NCBI GenBank assembly: GCA_001769505.1
Contig: MEOF01000039.1
Coordinates: 1 to 64,000, forward strand
Origin: Bacteroidetes bacterium GWF2_33_38
GTDB taxonomy: Bacteria; Bacteroidota; Bacteroidia; Bacteroidales; GWF2-33-38
Direction: 5' to 3'
Length of the DNA stretch: 64,000 nt
The position numbers were made by a program, and so were the translations under genes. Under the pieces are notes generated by a model, which worked only from the letters and a program-made list of their open reading frames with translations, was not told where the DNA came from and searched no databases. Positions 1 to 9,605 of the stretch are shown piece after piece (positions within the stretch are counted from its first letter, which is position 1; every line of letters begins with the position of its first letter).

Positions 1-549
1 ATATAATCTAAGAGGACATAATCCAATGATACGAACATCTAACATTGCTCTTTGTTTATCAAAAAACCAAGTTTCTTTCATTAGATATTTTTTTACATCT
101 TCTGGTTTTCTCTCGTTATTGATAACAATTTCTATCATTTCACCAGTATTTAAGTCTTCTTGCATTTTTGTCTCAGTTCCTGCTCCTAATCTCTGATTAA
201 CAATCTCCATTGTAGTAGGCGTTGTGAACTCATCGTCAACATCGTCATAAAGAATAAGATTTTGTTTTTCAAATCCGTATAGCAACAAACTCATCAAACT
301 TTTTCTATCGTCCATGTCTTTGGTAGGATAATATAGCGGATGATTAAGTTTTTCTCTTAAATCAAGAATTCGCCATATTTTTTTCGACCACATTACATCT
401 GCTTCACGTAAATGATAATATGGAACTGGAGTTCGTGCAGGAACATGTTCCTTTACATACACACCATCTAACACATCTTGAGCTACAGAATTCTTCGATG
501 CTGTGGCAACAAGTATTAGTGTTATTACAATAAACGCTAGCTTTTTCAT
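1..549 (-). CDS. gldN: GldN/PorN, T9SS ring component (3' part outside window)
   Basis: This is the N-terminal 183 codons of a gene that runs off the left edge without a stop. It begins with a signal peptide (MKKLAFIVITLILVATA). It then shows GldN hallmarks: a tract reading RLGAGTETKMQEDLNTGE and, near the edge, WFFDKQ followed by IIGLCPLRLY. GldN is the periplasmic partner of the GldK lipoprotein in the ring of the type IX secretion system. It is the last gene of the porP-gldK-gldL-gldM-gldN run, 11 bp after gldM, so it is probably cotranscribed. The start is the ATG at 549, the only one that keeps the signal peptide intact. Confidence 0.93.
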   Translation of the reverse strand, partial: MKKLAFIVITLILVATASKNSVAQDVLDGVYVKEHVPARTPVPYYHLREADVMWSKKIWRILDLREKLNHPLYYPTKDMDDRKSLMSLLLYGFEKQNLILYDDVDDEFTTPTTMEIVNQRLGAGTETKMQEDLNTGEMIEIVINNERKPEDVKKYLMKETWFFDKQRAMLDVRIIGLCPLRLY

Positions 550-560
550 AATTTTTAGCT

Positions 561-2258
561 TTAGTTAATCTTAAATGCTATTGTATTTAGATTTCTGACT
601 GTCCCGTCAGGCATAGCTGCTCGAATATTTTCAAAATATACTTTTTGACCTCTTTCGATTTGTCCGATAATAGCTTTTTGCGAAGGCGTAAAAATATTTG
701 ATGATGATGCCTCTTCTTTTGTAAATCCTTTTATTGTTGCTGAAACAGTAAACGATTTTACAGTAACTTTTAAGTCGAAATCAAAATTATCCATCGCTGC
801 TTTAACTCCTTGCTGTGCCGTTAATTCTCCTTTTCCTATTAAACCTTCTGATTTATCAGCAATTTTTGCAACAGGATTTGGTAATGTTTTCACCCTAAAT
901 TCTGACGAGCCCATTGATTTCGTAGTTCCATCGTCCATTTTTACGGAAACATTAATATTAACTTTCCCAGATTTAGTTTGGGATACAATCCAACCGCTTG
1001 ATGATTTTGAAATACTTCCGCTTGATATTGACGCTTGAATTTTATCTGCCGAGAATCCTGAAACCGAAATATCTACAGGGTTAGGAACGCCAATATAAAA
1101 TACGTTCATCTTAGTTGGGGAAACAACTGCTGCGGGTTGTGCAACCATATACTCTATATCCTTTATAAAGTATGGTTGAAACTCTCCTGATGGTTTTTTA
1201 ACTTTGATTACAGCAGAATATTTTTTAGGACCAACTCCACCAGCAGGTACAATATATTTTGCCACTCCATTTATTACAGGAACTTGGGTTGTGTCTCCTC
1301 TAAATTCCATTGTAGTTGTATCAAGGTCAGAGCCTACTACAACAATCGGTTTATCAGTTGTACTAAATGCAGCAACGAATAAATCGGCTTCATACTTTCC
1401 GCCAGAAATAACATAATTAGACTTTGCGACAACTCTTGCTTCTAATTTATCGAATTTAAAATCTAACGCCCCAATCTGAGCCAATAAAGTTGAAACAACA
1501 TCTGCTTCAGCATTTCTTACATCATTTTCAATTTTAGAAAGCATTGTTACAACAGCAACACTTGCTAAATGGTAAAAATTTTGAGTTTCCCAATATTTAC
1601 TACTTTCATCTCCTCCTGTCTCACCTGGATCGTCTGTTCTGATACCAAATTGACTTGTTTTATAGTTTTCAATAACAAGTTTTTTATTTAAAATCTCAAG
1701 TTTATCACTTTCAAGAATTTTTAAGAAATTTTCTTTTAAACTTATCAGCGTTAGTTTTAGTCGCTCTGCCGCAGCACCTTTTCCTGTTACATCTGTTCCG
1801 CAAAACATATGTGTTGGGATATCGTAATTGTCTTTAGCATTAACCAACATTAAGTCCAAAATTTTATCCTCGACAGTAAACCTTCCATCTGCGTTTTTGT
1901 CATTTGCTTCTCCTGCTGCTTCATCAATATCACCACCATCTACAGCAATCAATAATCTCCTTTTAAGTTCATGAATAGAATCGCAAACTAGTTGAGCTTC
2001 TTTTTTAACTTGTTCTGAAGCTTCAAAATATGGCTGAACTTTTATTTTTTTACCAGGATCAGCCATCTGAGTAGCAAAATCGTTATATAAAGACTCATTT
2101 TTGCTTTTAAAATTTTTGTTTGTAACCTCCAAACCGTTATTTACAACGACAAAGGCATTCAATATATCTTTTGATACATTCAGTGCTAACAGAGCAGTCA
2201 ACACCAAATACATCATCCCGATCATTTTTTGCCGTGGGGTTTCTTTTCCGTGACCCAT
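561..2258 (-). CDS. gldM: GldM/PorM, T9SS motor and trans-periplasmic shaft
   Basis: The protein has 565 aa, slightly longer than the roughly 510-520 aa usual in the family. One N-terminal membrane helix (about residues 12-32, GMMYLVLTALLALNVS) is preceded by the typical start MGHGKETPRQKMI. The rest is periplasmic and rich in beta-structure. In the family, GldM dimers with GldL form the proton-driven inner-membrane motor and reach across the periplasm to the GldK/GldN ring. It lies between gldL (42 bp upstream) and gldN (11 bp downstream). Identification is firm from the N-terminal signature and the gene order. Confidence 0.96.
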   Translation of the reverse strand: MGHGKETPRQKMIGMMYLVLTALLALNVSKDILNAFVVVNNGLEVTNKNFKSKNESLYNDFATQMADPGKKIKVQPYFEASEQVKKEAQLVCDSIHELKRRLLIAVDGGDIDEAAGEANDKNADGRFTVEDKILDLMLVNAKDNYDIPTHMFCGTDVTGKGAAAERLKLTLISLKENFLKILESDKLEILNKKLVIENYKTSQFGIRTDDPGETGGDESSKYWETQNFYHLASVAVVTMLSKIENDVRNAEADVVSTLLAQIGALDFKFDKLEARVVAKSNYVISGGKYEADLFVAAFSTTDKPIVVVGSDLDTTTMEFRGDTTQVPVINGVAKYIVPAGGVGPKKYSAVIKVKKPSGEFQPYFIKDIEYMVAQPAAVVSPTKMNVFYIGVPNPVDISVSGFSADKIQASISSGSISKSSSGWIVSQTKSGKVNINVSVKMDDGTTKSMGSSEFRVKTLPNPVAKIADKSEGLIGKGELTAQQGVKAAMDNFDFDLKVTVKSFTVSATIKGFTKEEASSSNIFTPSQKAIIGQIERGQKVYFENIRAAMPDGTVRNLNTIAFKIN

Positions 2259-2300
2259 AATTATTTATAATTTAAAGTTTTACAATTATACTTTAGCTAA

Positions 2301-3347
2301 TTAAGCCATTCTTTGACCAACATTCATTGCAGCCAACATATTTCCATAAACGGTATTTAATGCTGCTAAATTTTGACCAAGTTTTGATACTTCTTCTTTG
2401 TATCTCTTAGTGTCTTCAACAGAGCTTTTTAAGTTAGCCATCATTTCATTAACACCACTATATAATTGTTCCGAAGCCTTTAATTGTTCGTTTGTTCCTT
2501 GTAATTGAAGTTCGTAAACTGCATTTAATGCAGAAAGATTTTTGGTCATAAACTCTAATTGCTCGGTATATGATTTATTTGTTTCAACCATAGAGCCAGA
2601 ACCTGATTTTAATGACTGTGCTAAATCTGCATATGTTTTAGATATTGAAGCTCCTGCTTCAGTTATATTGTTAGCTAAATTACTACCAGATGATATTATT
2701 TTCTCAGCAACAGAATTGCTTGCACTTGAAATAATTTCAGACATATTAGCACCAGACTTTGAAACTAATTCTGCTGTTTTAGTATATGAATTTGATAACA
2801 AAGATGCGTTTTCATTCATTTCACCAACAGATTTGGAATAAGAATCAGTTAATTTATTGAATGAAGAAGATGCCGATTTAATATTTGTAACATACTCTTC
2901 GGTTGCAATTGAAGCATTTGAAACTTTAGAAATTTGAGTTGTTGTTTCGTTCAAATTTTTTAAACCCAAGCCCAATTTTTCAAACATACCCGGAGTAAGT
3001 TCGGCATTATTAATCATTTCGTCGAATTTTTCCAACGCAGATTTTTTTGAGTCAAGGGTTTTAACTTCGTCTTTTTCTTCAGCAAACAATTCGTCATCGT
3101 GCATACCAGCTAATTCAGGGTAAACTAAACTCCAGTCGATTTCTTCGTGTAATGGTTCAAACGCAGAAAAGAAGAAAATAACAGCCTCTGTACCTAAACC
3201 TACAACAAGCATAGGACCCGCACCAGGCCAGTGCATGATTTTAAACAAAGCACCAATGATAACAACAGCTGCTCCCCAGCCATAGAGTTTAGCCATAAAT
3301 TTTTTCCAACCTTTACTCTCAACGATTTCAGTAATATTAAAACCCAT
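2301..3347 (-). CDS. gldL: GldL/PorL, T9SS inner-membrane motor protein
   Basis: The protein has 348 aa with two N-terminal membrane helices (about residues 23-38 and 46-64) followed by a long cytoplasmic tail. The second helix contains LGTEAVIFFF; its Glu54 corresponds by context to the conserved membrane glutamate that family studies link to ion flow. The tail from about residue 130 is rich in Ser, Asn, Ala and Glu and looks like extended coiled coil, longer than in the shortest GldL proteins. GldL and GldM together form the motor energising secretion. The gene lies between gldK and gldM. Confidence 0.95.
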   Translation of the reverse strand: MGFNITEIVESKGWKKFMAKLYGWGAAVVIIGALFKIMHWPGAGPMLVVGLGTEAVIFFFSAFEPLHEEIDWSLVYPELAGMHDDELFAEEKDEVKTLDSKKSALEKFDEMINNAELTPGMFEKLGLGLKNLNETTTQISKVSNASIATEEYVTNIKSASSSFNKLTDSYSKSVGEMNENASLLSNSYTKTAELVSKSGANMSEIISSASNSVAEKIISSGSNLANNITEAGASISKTYADLAQSLKSGSGSMVETNKSYTEQLEFMTKNLSALNAVYELQLQGTNEQLKASEQLYSGVNEMMANLKSSVEDTKRYKEEVSKLGQNLAALNTVYGNMLAAMNVGQRMA

Positions 3348-3399
3348 AGTAATTTGATTTAATTGATTTATAATTAATTTAAAGTAACGCTCTTAATTT

Positions 3400-4827
3400 T
3401 TAGTAAACCTGAGAAGTTGATCCCATATCTGCCTTATCTCTTCCCAAAAATGTTCTTACGCAACGGAATCCAATATAAGATTTTGCAGTATCTTGATATT
3501 CGTATGTTCTTGTTCCGCATTGTAAATAGTATGCAATGTCTTTCCACGAACCGCCTCTGAGAACTTTACGTTTTTTTGCAGGCAAATCACTTGGCAAAGC
3601 GTCGTATGAGTAGTCTGGATTCAAATCATCCATAAAACTATATGCTGCTTCATCAAATGCATTTGCAGTCCACTCCGAAACGTTTCCCGCCATATCGTAA
3701 AGACCAAATTCATTAGGGTCGTAATTCGCAACAATAACTGTATGAAATCCTCCATCATCAACATAATTACCTCTTAATGGCTTAAAGTTAGCTATAAAAC
3801 ATCCAGTGTAATTTCTTGTATAATAACCTCCCCAAGGATACATTGATAAAGGAAGACCACCTCTTGCAGCATATTCCCATTCAGATTCTTTAGGAAGTCT
3901 ATAGTCTTGAACAAATGTTTCGCCATTGTATGCCAAATAGCCATTCATTAATTGGGTTCTCCAATTTGAAAAAGCGGTTGCTTGTTTCCAACTAACACCA
4001 ACTACTGGATAATGGTCGTAAGCAGGATGCCAAAAATACATATTTGTCATAGGTTCATTAAAAGAATAGGTAAAATCGCTTACCCAACACAATGTATCAG
4101 GATAAACATTTACAATTTCCTTCATAATGTATGATGAACGATCTTTAACAGGATTTACTTTTCCTACACCGTCTCTTTTTACTTTATTACCATCTTTTTC
4201 TACACTAAAGTTGATAACATTTCCTTCGTATTTTTGTTCATCGTAATTGTAAGATCTTTCTGCATTTATTCCATTGTGTGTAAATTTTTTAGCAGCTTGT
4301 CTAAAGTCAATCCAAAAATACTCGTAATTCAATTTTCTAGTGTCAATCACTTTTCTTCTGTAAAATCGCTCATTGGCAGGAAGATACATTTCTTCTAAGA
4401 TTTCTCTTTCTTCTTCTCCATGCCAATCAATCATTTCGTCCCAATTAATAAAAGGAGGGTCTATTTCTTCTCCATACTCATCTTCGGCCATTAAATAGGT
4501 TTCAATCTGATCCCCCAATAATTTATATGCAATTGAGTCTCGCACCCAATAAACGAATTGGCGATATTCATTGTTTGTAACTTCAGTCTCGTCCATCCAA
4601 AAGGCTTGAACAGAAACTGTTTTGGCTTGTGCTGTGTTAGCATAAGGAACATCTTGGTCACTTGGTCCCATGTTGTAACTCCCCATTGGAATGAACAACA
4701 TTCCATAAGGGTCTGGTGAAAACCACTCTTCTCTATTTGGAACACCGGTTAGTTCTCCGTTCCCCATTAGAGTACATCCACTTAAACTTACAACGAGCAA
4801 TAAACTGATATAAAGGATCTTTTTCAT
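3400..4827 (-). CDS. gldK: GldK/PorK, T9SS outer-membrane ring lipoprotein
   Basis: The protein has 475 aa. A lipoprotein signal peptide ends in the lipobox LSGC (Cys18). The body is a formylglycine-generating-enzyme/sulfatase-modifying fold: motifs include WMDETEVTNNEYRQF, VVGVSWKQATAFSNW, RLPKESEWEYAARGG, MAGNVSEW and VLRGGSWKD, ending in GFRCVRTF. In GldK the fold is structural, not catalytic, and builds the ring with GldN at the outer membrane. The gene follows porP by 47 bp. Its C-terminal extension beyond the fold is short. Confidence 0.95.
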   Translation of the reverse strand: MKKILYISLLLVVSLSGCTLMGNGELTGVPNREEWFSPDPYGMLFIPMGSYNMGPSDQDVPYANTAQAKTVSVQAFWMDETEVTNNEYRQFVYWVRDSIAYKLLGDQIETYLMAEDEYGEEIDPPFINWDEMIDWHGEEEREILEEMYLPANERFYRRKVIDTRKLNYEYFWIDFRQAAKKFTHNGINAERSYNYDEQKYEGNVINFSVEKDGNKVKRDGVGKVNPVKDRSSYIMKEIVNVYPDTLCWVSDFTYSFNEPMTNMYFWHPAYDHYPVVGVSWKQATAFSNWRTQLMNGYLAYNGETFVQDYRLPKESEWEYAARGGLPLSMYPWGGYYTRNYTGCFIANFKPLRGNYVDDGGFHTVIVANYDPNEFGLYDMAGNVSEWTANAFDEAAYSFMDDLNPDYSYDALPSDLPAKKRKVLRGGSWKDIAYYLQCGTRTYEYQDTAKSYIGFRCVRTFLGRDKADMGSTSQVY

Positions 4828-4874
4828 ATTACCTCCTTAATTTATATATAGAGCTTTTTGTTTCTCTTCTTAAT

Positions 4875-5810
4875 TTATAATATTCTAACACTTTTATAAC
4901 TTCCTCTTGATTTATTCATGCTGACATTAAAACAATATCCTAAAATAAATTCGTGAGAGGCTCTGTTATACGTTCCAATTTTATTTGTTACAAAATCAAA
5001 TGCATATCCAAATTTAATTCCGTTTCTAAGTTCTACTCCAGCCATTGCAACAATTGCATCTCCTGCTCTATAAGAAACGCCACCCCAAAACATTTTATTG
5101 TATAACAAGCTTGCATTTAAGTCAATTTGTGAAGTTGCACCATCAGATTTAATAAGAATTGATGGACGTAATTCAAAAATTGGATTTGGCAATTTATAAA
5201 AATATCCAGCTGCTAAATAATAGTGTCTTTTTAATTTTGAATCGTCTCCCGCCGCATAGTCAAGCTTTGCTTCGTTTAAGTGTGTCGAAGACAGACCAAC
5301 ATAAAAATTATCGAGTCGATAAAAAACACCCAATGATAAATCCAAAGCTGTATGGCTAACGTCCCCCGATGGAATTGAAGGGTCACTTGTGCCAGTTCCA
5401 GTTCCTAAATCTTCAGGGGAAACCCATGTTCCAGATAAAGATTTGTTCATGATACCCAAATTCAGTCCCATTCCCAATTGACCATCTCCAAGATTCATTC
5501 TGTAGGCATATGATAAAAGAAGGTTCATGCTTTTCTCATTTCCAACTTTATCGCTATTAATCGTAAGACCAACTCCGCTATTAATAGCACTAATAGGAGC
5601 ATCAATATTAAATACAGTTGTCGAAGGATATCCTTCGAATCCCATGTACTGCTGACGATTGATAACTGAAGCACAGATAGCATCATTACTTCCGGCAAAA
5701 CCAGGATTAAACGCTAAATTATTAAACATAAAAAAACTATACTGTGCATCTTGTTGTGCCATTGCAGGCATCATGCAGACTATTAGCAAAACGCTTAAAA
5801 TATATCTCAT
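4875..5810 (-). CDS. porP: PorP/SprF family outer-membrane protein
   Basis: The protein has 311 aa with a cleavable signal peptide (cleavage after about residue 18, PAMA/QQ) and the PorP/SprF N-terminal signature QYSFFMFNNLAFNPGFAGS. The remainder is predicted outer-membrane beta-barrel with alternating strands and a C-terminal hydrophobic strand. PorP-type barrels work with the T9SS ring and anchor surface components. Its position directly upstream of gldK matches the Porphyromonas gingivalis order porP-porK-porL-porM-porN, which is why the symbol is used. It is the first gene of the T9SS run. Confidence 0.9.
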   Translation of the reverse strand: MRYILSVLLIVCMMPAMAQQDAQYSFFMFNNLAFNPGFAGSNDAICASVINRQQYMGFEGYPSTTVFNIDAPISAINSGVGLTINSDKVGNEKSMNLLLSYAYRMNLGDGQLGMGLNLGIMNKSLSGTWVSPEDLGTGTGTSDPSIPSGDVSHTALDLSLGVFYRLDNFYVGLSSTHLNEAKLDYAAGDDSKLKRHYYLAAGYFYKLPNPIFELRPSILIKSDGATSQIDLNASLLYNKMFWGGVSYRAGDAIVAMAGVELRNGIKFGYAFDFVTNKIGTYNRASHEFILGYCFNVSMNKSRGSYKSVRIL

Positions 5811-6043
5811 ATTCAGTTTCTTACAAGTTCTTTTAATAAGCTATTCTTACACTTATCATCGGGTAAAGTAAATAAAAATATTCTTTATACACAAATTTTA
5901 TCAACAAAAATTGTTAATAAGTCAAATTTAATATCAAGGCGTTAGTACGTAACATTTATTCAAAAGGTTCTGATTTATAGATGTTTTTGATTAAAAATAT
6001 TTCATTTTGCAAAAATAAAAAATTGACAAACGTCAAAAATGTA

Positions 6044-7192
6044 TTAGTTTATTTTTTGATATGAACGCCACCATCTATCTGGGACTTCTTGTTCGCATGC
6101 TCGAAGATAGTCTTTGTAAGAGCAAGAAATGAGAGCATTCCTATCTTTTAGTTTTTGATATGGTATTTCGAACCACCAACGATTTGTTAGTTCGCTTTTA
6201 TAAAATGTAATTGTGTATTCATTATTAAGCTTGACAATATACTTTATAAATTTATTTAAATCAATATGATTGGCGTCCTCTTTTTTATAATTTAATCCAT
6301 CAATAAAGTACCAAATCATTTGAGCAATAAGCATTGCCGTTTGATTATTTATATCCAACGATGGGTTAAATTCAAAAACCCCAAAAACAAAGATGCTGTT
6401 GCCTAAGCCTGCATAACGTGAAATTTGACAGGCTTCTTCCGCTGTAAACCCATTTGGCGATGCGTAATAATTTCCAGGAGCAGACTCAGACCGAATGGCT
6501 CCAATATCAAAACTTACAATATGGGCATCGCGTAAGCATGGTTCTAATTCATACAATTCTGCTCTTGCTTTACCTAGTCGGGTTGCTTCAAACAATAACT
6601 TTGTATTTAAAAGGTCAATATCTTCTTTCGATACAAAGTATGATTGGTAGCCAATATTGGAATAATCAAACAGAAATTTACTTCCTTTTTTTAATATGTT
6701 GCCTACATGGTTTTGTGAAACATCAATTTCTTCCTCGATTCCAATATCAAAACGAGAATCGACAGAAACAATATTCGTAAGACGTTTTGCTTTTTCGCAA
6801 GCATTAAAGCAAGGGTTGGTAAGATTTTGTGTTCCGCCTAGTAAAACGATGTAAACGTGCTTATGAATAAGCTCGGAAATTACAAATTGTAGAGCGGCAT
6901 AAGTGTCGGCGAGTGTGTTCCCTTGTTTCAAATTTCCTAAATCAACAATACGTTGTTTTTGAAAAAAATCAGATAATGAATATAGCTGCTTTCTAACAAT
7001 GTCTGGAGATTTCTTAGAATTTTTATTTTGTGAGCCACGAGATTCTTCTACCCCTAACAAAACAACATCATTTTTCCGAAATTTGAATTTAGAGTCAAAT
7101 TGAACAATTTTTTTTGCTAACGATTTGCTATTAAATGATTCAATATCAATTTTACTAATGGAATGAATTGTTAAGTAGTCAGGCAAATTCAT
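6044..7192 (-). CDS. Arginase-fold (formimidoylglutamase-like) protein with degenerate metal site
   Basis: The protein has 382 aa and overall resembles ureohydrolases annotated as formimidoylglutamase. In true ureohydrolases the manganese ligands lie in GGDH, DAHxD and SxDxDxxDP. Here the corresponding stretches read GGTQN, DSRFD and SFDIGAIRS, so the two histidines, the second Asp of the last motif and its trailing DP are gone. I infer it is not a normal hydrolase. It follows topA by 8 bp, in the same transcription unit, with the T9SS genes downstream. I recall a similar topA/arginase-like/gldK neighbourhood in other Bacteroidota. Its true role is unknown. Confidence 0.8.
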   Translation of the reverse strand: MNLPDYLTIHSISKIDIESFNSKSLAKKIVQFDSKFKFRKNDVVLLGVEESRGSQNKNSKKSPDIVRKQLYSLSDFFQKQRIVDLGNLKQGNTLADTYAALQFVISELIHKHVYIVLLGGTQNLTNPCFNACEKAKRLTNIVSVDSRFDIGIEEEIDVSQNHVGNILKKGSKFLFDYSNIGYQSYFVSKEDIDLLNTKLLFEATRLGKARAELYELEPCLRDAHIVSFDIGAIRSESAPGNYYASPNGFTAEEACQISRYAGLGNSIFVFGVFEFNPSLDINNQTAMLIAQMIWYFIDGLNYKKEDANHIDLNKFIKYIVKLNNEYTITFYKSELTNRWWFEIPYQKLKDRNALISCSYKDYLRACEQEVPDRWWRSYQKIN

Positions 7193-7200
7193 AAAAAAAC

Positions 7201-9489
7201 CTACTTTTTAGATGATTCAATAATTTTCATGCATTCCTCAAATGTTAAATCCTCTGGAGTTTGTTTTTTTGGTATTTTATAATTTTTCTTTTTGTATGAA
7301 ATATAGGCACCAAAACGACCATTTAAAATTTGTGGTGCATCATCTTGATTAAACGTTTTAATTATTTTCTTTTTTTCTTTTTCTTTCCCTTCTATAATTA
7401 TTTCTATGGCTTCGTTAAGTTGAATATTTAATAATTCATCCCCTTTTAATTTTAGGCTATAAAATGAAGATCCATGACGAACGTAAGGTCCAAATCTGCC
7501 AACACTAATAATTACATCTAAATCTTCGTATTGCCCTAAATTTCTAGGCAAAGCAAATAATTTCAATGCGTCTTCAAGGGTAATTTGTTCAATATGCATC
7601 CCTTTTGTAATGCTTGCAAACTGAGGTTTTTGCTCATCTTCTTTTTCTCCAATTTGAATTACAGGACCAAATTTTCCATATTTAGCGTAAACATTTTTCC
7701 CAGATTTAGGATCAAGCCCAAGCATTCGTTCAGCTCGACCTCTTTCTGAATTTGCTTCTGTATCTGCAATTTTTAAGTGAAATGGCTTATAAAAAGAATC
7801 TATCATTTTTTTCCACTCAACATTTCCATCTGCGATTTCATCAAATTCCTTTTCAACCTTGGCAGTAAAATTATAATCTAATATGTCTTTAAAATATTCA
7901 ACCAAAAAGTCGTTTACAATCATTCCAATATCAGAAGGGAACATTTTCCCTTTTTCATAACCATATTTCTCGGTTTTTATCTTCTCGGAAATTTTATCGT
8001 TTTTAAGAGTAATAATGGTTGCACTACGCTCATACCCGTCTCTATTTTCTTTTACTACATAGCCTCGGTTTTGTATCGTTGAAATAGTTGGAGCATAGGT
8101 TGATGGACGGCCAATTCCCAATTCTTCCAATTTTTTTACCAAGCTTGCTTCGGTATAACGAGGAGGATTGTTTGTAAAACGCTCGTCGGCAATAATTGAG
8201 TCAACAGTAAGATTTTTTCCTTTTGATAGTTTTGGTAAAAAATCGGACTGATTTTCTTCTTTGTCGTCATCGGTTGATTCAATATAAACTCGGAGAAAAC
8301 CATCAAATTTTATTACTTCGCCAGTTGCAAGAAATTTTTCGTCCGAATTTGACATTAAAATTGTTGCTGTTGTTTTTTCTATTTGAGCATCGCTCATTTG
8401 CGAGGCAATGGTTCGTTTCCAAATAAGTTCGTACAAGCTTTGCTCAGCCGCAGGTCCTGAAATAGTTCGACTATTCATATAGGTAGGACGAATCGCTTCG
8501 TGAGCTTCTTGAGCTCCTTTTATCTTCGATTTGAAGGTTCGGGTTTTTACATATTCGTCTCCAAACTCCGATTTTATTTCATTAGCCGCTGCACCAATAG
8601 CAAGCGATGATAAATTTAAGGAGTCGGTTCTCATATAAGTTATTTTTCCAGACTCGTATAATTTTTGAGCAACACTCATGGTTCGAGCAACAGAAAAGCC
8701 TAACTTTCTACTTGCTTCTTGTTGCAATGTTGAAGTCGTAAAAGGAGCTGCCGGCGTACGTTTACTTGGAACAGTTGAAATGTCAGATATTTTGAAATTT
8801 GCGTTTTTACAAGTTCCTAAAAATTCCAAGGCTTCTTTTTTTGTTTTAAATCGTTTCGACAATTCCGCTTTGAATTCTTTACTATCATCAGGGTTTATAA
8901 ACGATGCAATAATTCGATAAGAAGAGGTTGACTTAAAGTCAAATATTTCACGTTCACGCTCTACTATTAATCGAACAGCAACAGACTGCACTCGTCCTGC
9001 CGAGAGAGACGGTTTGATTTTTTTCCAAAGCAAAGGAGATAATTCAAAACCAACTAATCGGTCGAGGATTCTTCTTGCTTGTTGTGCGTTTACTAAATTT
9101 TGGTCTATGCTTCTTGGTGTTTTTATGGAATTTAAAATAGCATCTTTTGTAATTTCGTGAAAAACAATACGTTTAGTATTATTTTCTTTAAGTCCTAATG
9201 CTTCGTACAGGTGCCACGCAATTGCTTCTCCTTCACGGTCCTCGTCGGAAGCAAGCCAGACCATATTTGCTTGTTTTGCTAATTTTTTTAGTTCAGAAAC
9301 CAACTTTTTCTTTTCAGAAGGGACTTCATATATAGGCTCATAGTTTTTTGCTATATCGATACCATTATTTTTTTTTGAAAGATCTCTTATATGTCCAAAG
9401 CATGAAGTTACAACGAAACCGTCTCCTAAAAACTTCTGAATTGTTTTTGCTTTTGCCGGAGACTCGACTATTACTAAGTTTTCTTCCAT
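7201..9489 (-). CDS. topA: DNA topoisomerase I (type IA)
   Basis: The protein has 762 aa. An N-terminal TOPRIM domain (about 4-115) begins LVIVESPAKAKTIQKFLG and carries the acidic DEDREGEAIAWHL motif. The core contains SAGRVQSVAVRL, and the catalytic tyrosine lies in ITYMRTDS (about residue 285). C-terminal repeats of the GRFGPYVRHG / KYGKFGPVIQIG type replace zinc-finger repeats, as is common in this phylum. It relaxes negative supercoils. A -33/-7 promoter precedes it, and it is divergent from the penicillin-binding protein gene. The arginase-like gene follows by 8 bp. Confidence 0.97.
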   Translation of the reverse strand: MEENLVIVESPAKAKTIQKFLGDGFVVTSCFGHIRDLSKKNNGIDIAKNYEPIYEVPSEKKKLVSELKKLAKQANMVWLASDEDREGEAIAWHLYEALGLKENNTKRIVFHEITKDAILNSIKTPRSIDQNLVNAQQARRILDRLVGFELSPLLWKKIKPSLSAGRVQSVAVRLIVEREREIFDFKSTSSYRIIASFINPDDSKEFKAELSKRFKTKKEALEFLGTCKNANFKISDISTVPSKRTPAAPFTTSTLQQEASRKLGFSVARTMSVAQKLYESGKITYMRTDSLNLSSLAIGAAANEIKSEFGDEYVKTRTFKSKIKGAQEAHEAIRPTYMNSRTISGPAAEQSLYELIWKRTIASQMSDAQIEKTTATILMSNSDEKFLATGEVIKFDGFLRVYIESTDDDKEENQSDFLPKLSKGKNLTVDSIIADERFTNNPPRYTEASLVKKLEELGIGRPSTYAPTISTIQNRGYVVKENRDGYERSATIITLKNDKISEKIKTEKYGYEKGKMFPSDIGMIVNDFLVEYFKDILDYNFTAKVEKEFDEIADGNVEWKKMIDSFYKPFHLKIADTEANSERGRAERMLGLDPKSGKNVYAKYGKFGPVIQIGEKEDEQKPQFASITKGMHIEQITLEDALKLFALPRNLGQYEDLDVIISVGRFGPYVRHGSSFYSLKLKGDELLNIQLNEAIEIIIEGKEKEKKKIIKTFNQDDAPQILNGRFGAYISYKKKNYKIPKKQTPEDLTFEECMKIIESSKK

Positions 9490-9538
9490 TCAATTTTCTG
9501 AATTACATTTGTAAAATTTACACAAAGTAAAGCAAATA

Positions 9539-9567
9539 CAAAGCTAACTTCAAAATTTTATAGCAAA
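9539..9567 (-). promoter_or_regulatory. Bacteroidota-type promoter for topA
   Basis: On the minus strand a TTTG (9567-9564) is followed after 17 nt by TAGCTTTG (9546-9539), matching the TTTG / TAnnTTTG pattern of primary-sigma promoters in this phylum. Transcription would start near 9533, giving a leader of about 44 nt for topA. The spacer is slightly short of the usual 19-21. Confidence 0.5.
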
Positions 9568-9605
9568 TTTTAATTATCTTTACCGAAAAGAGTTTTTGTA
9601 TTGGT

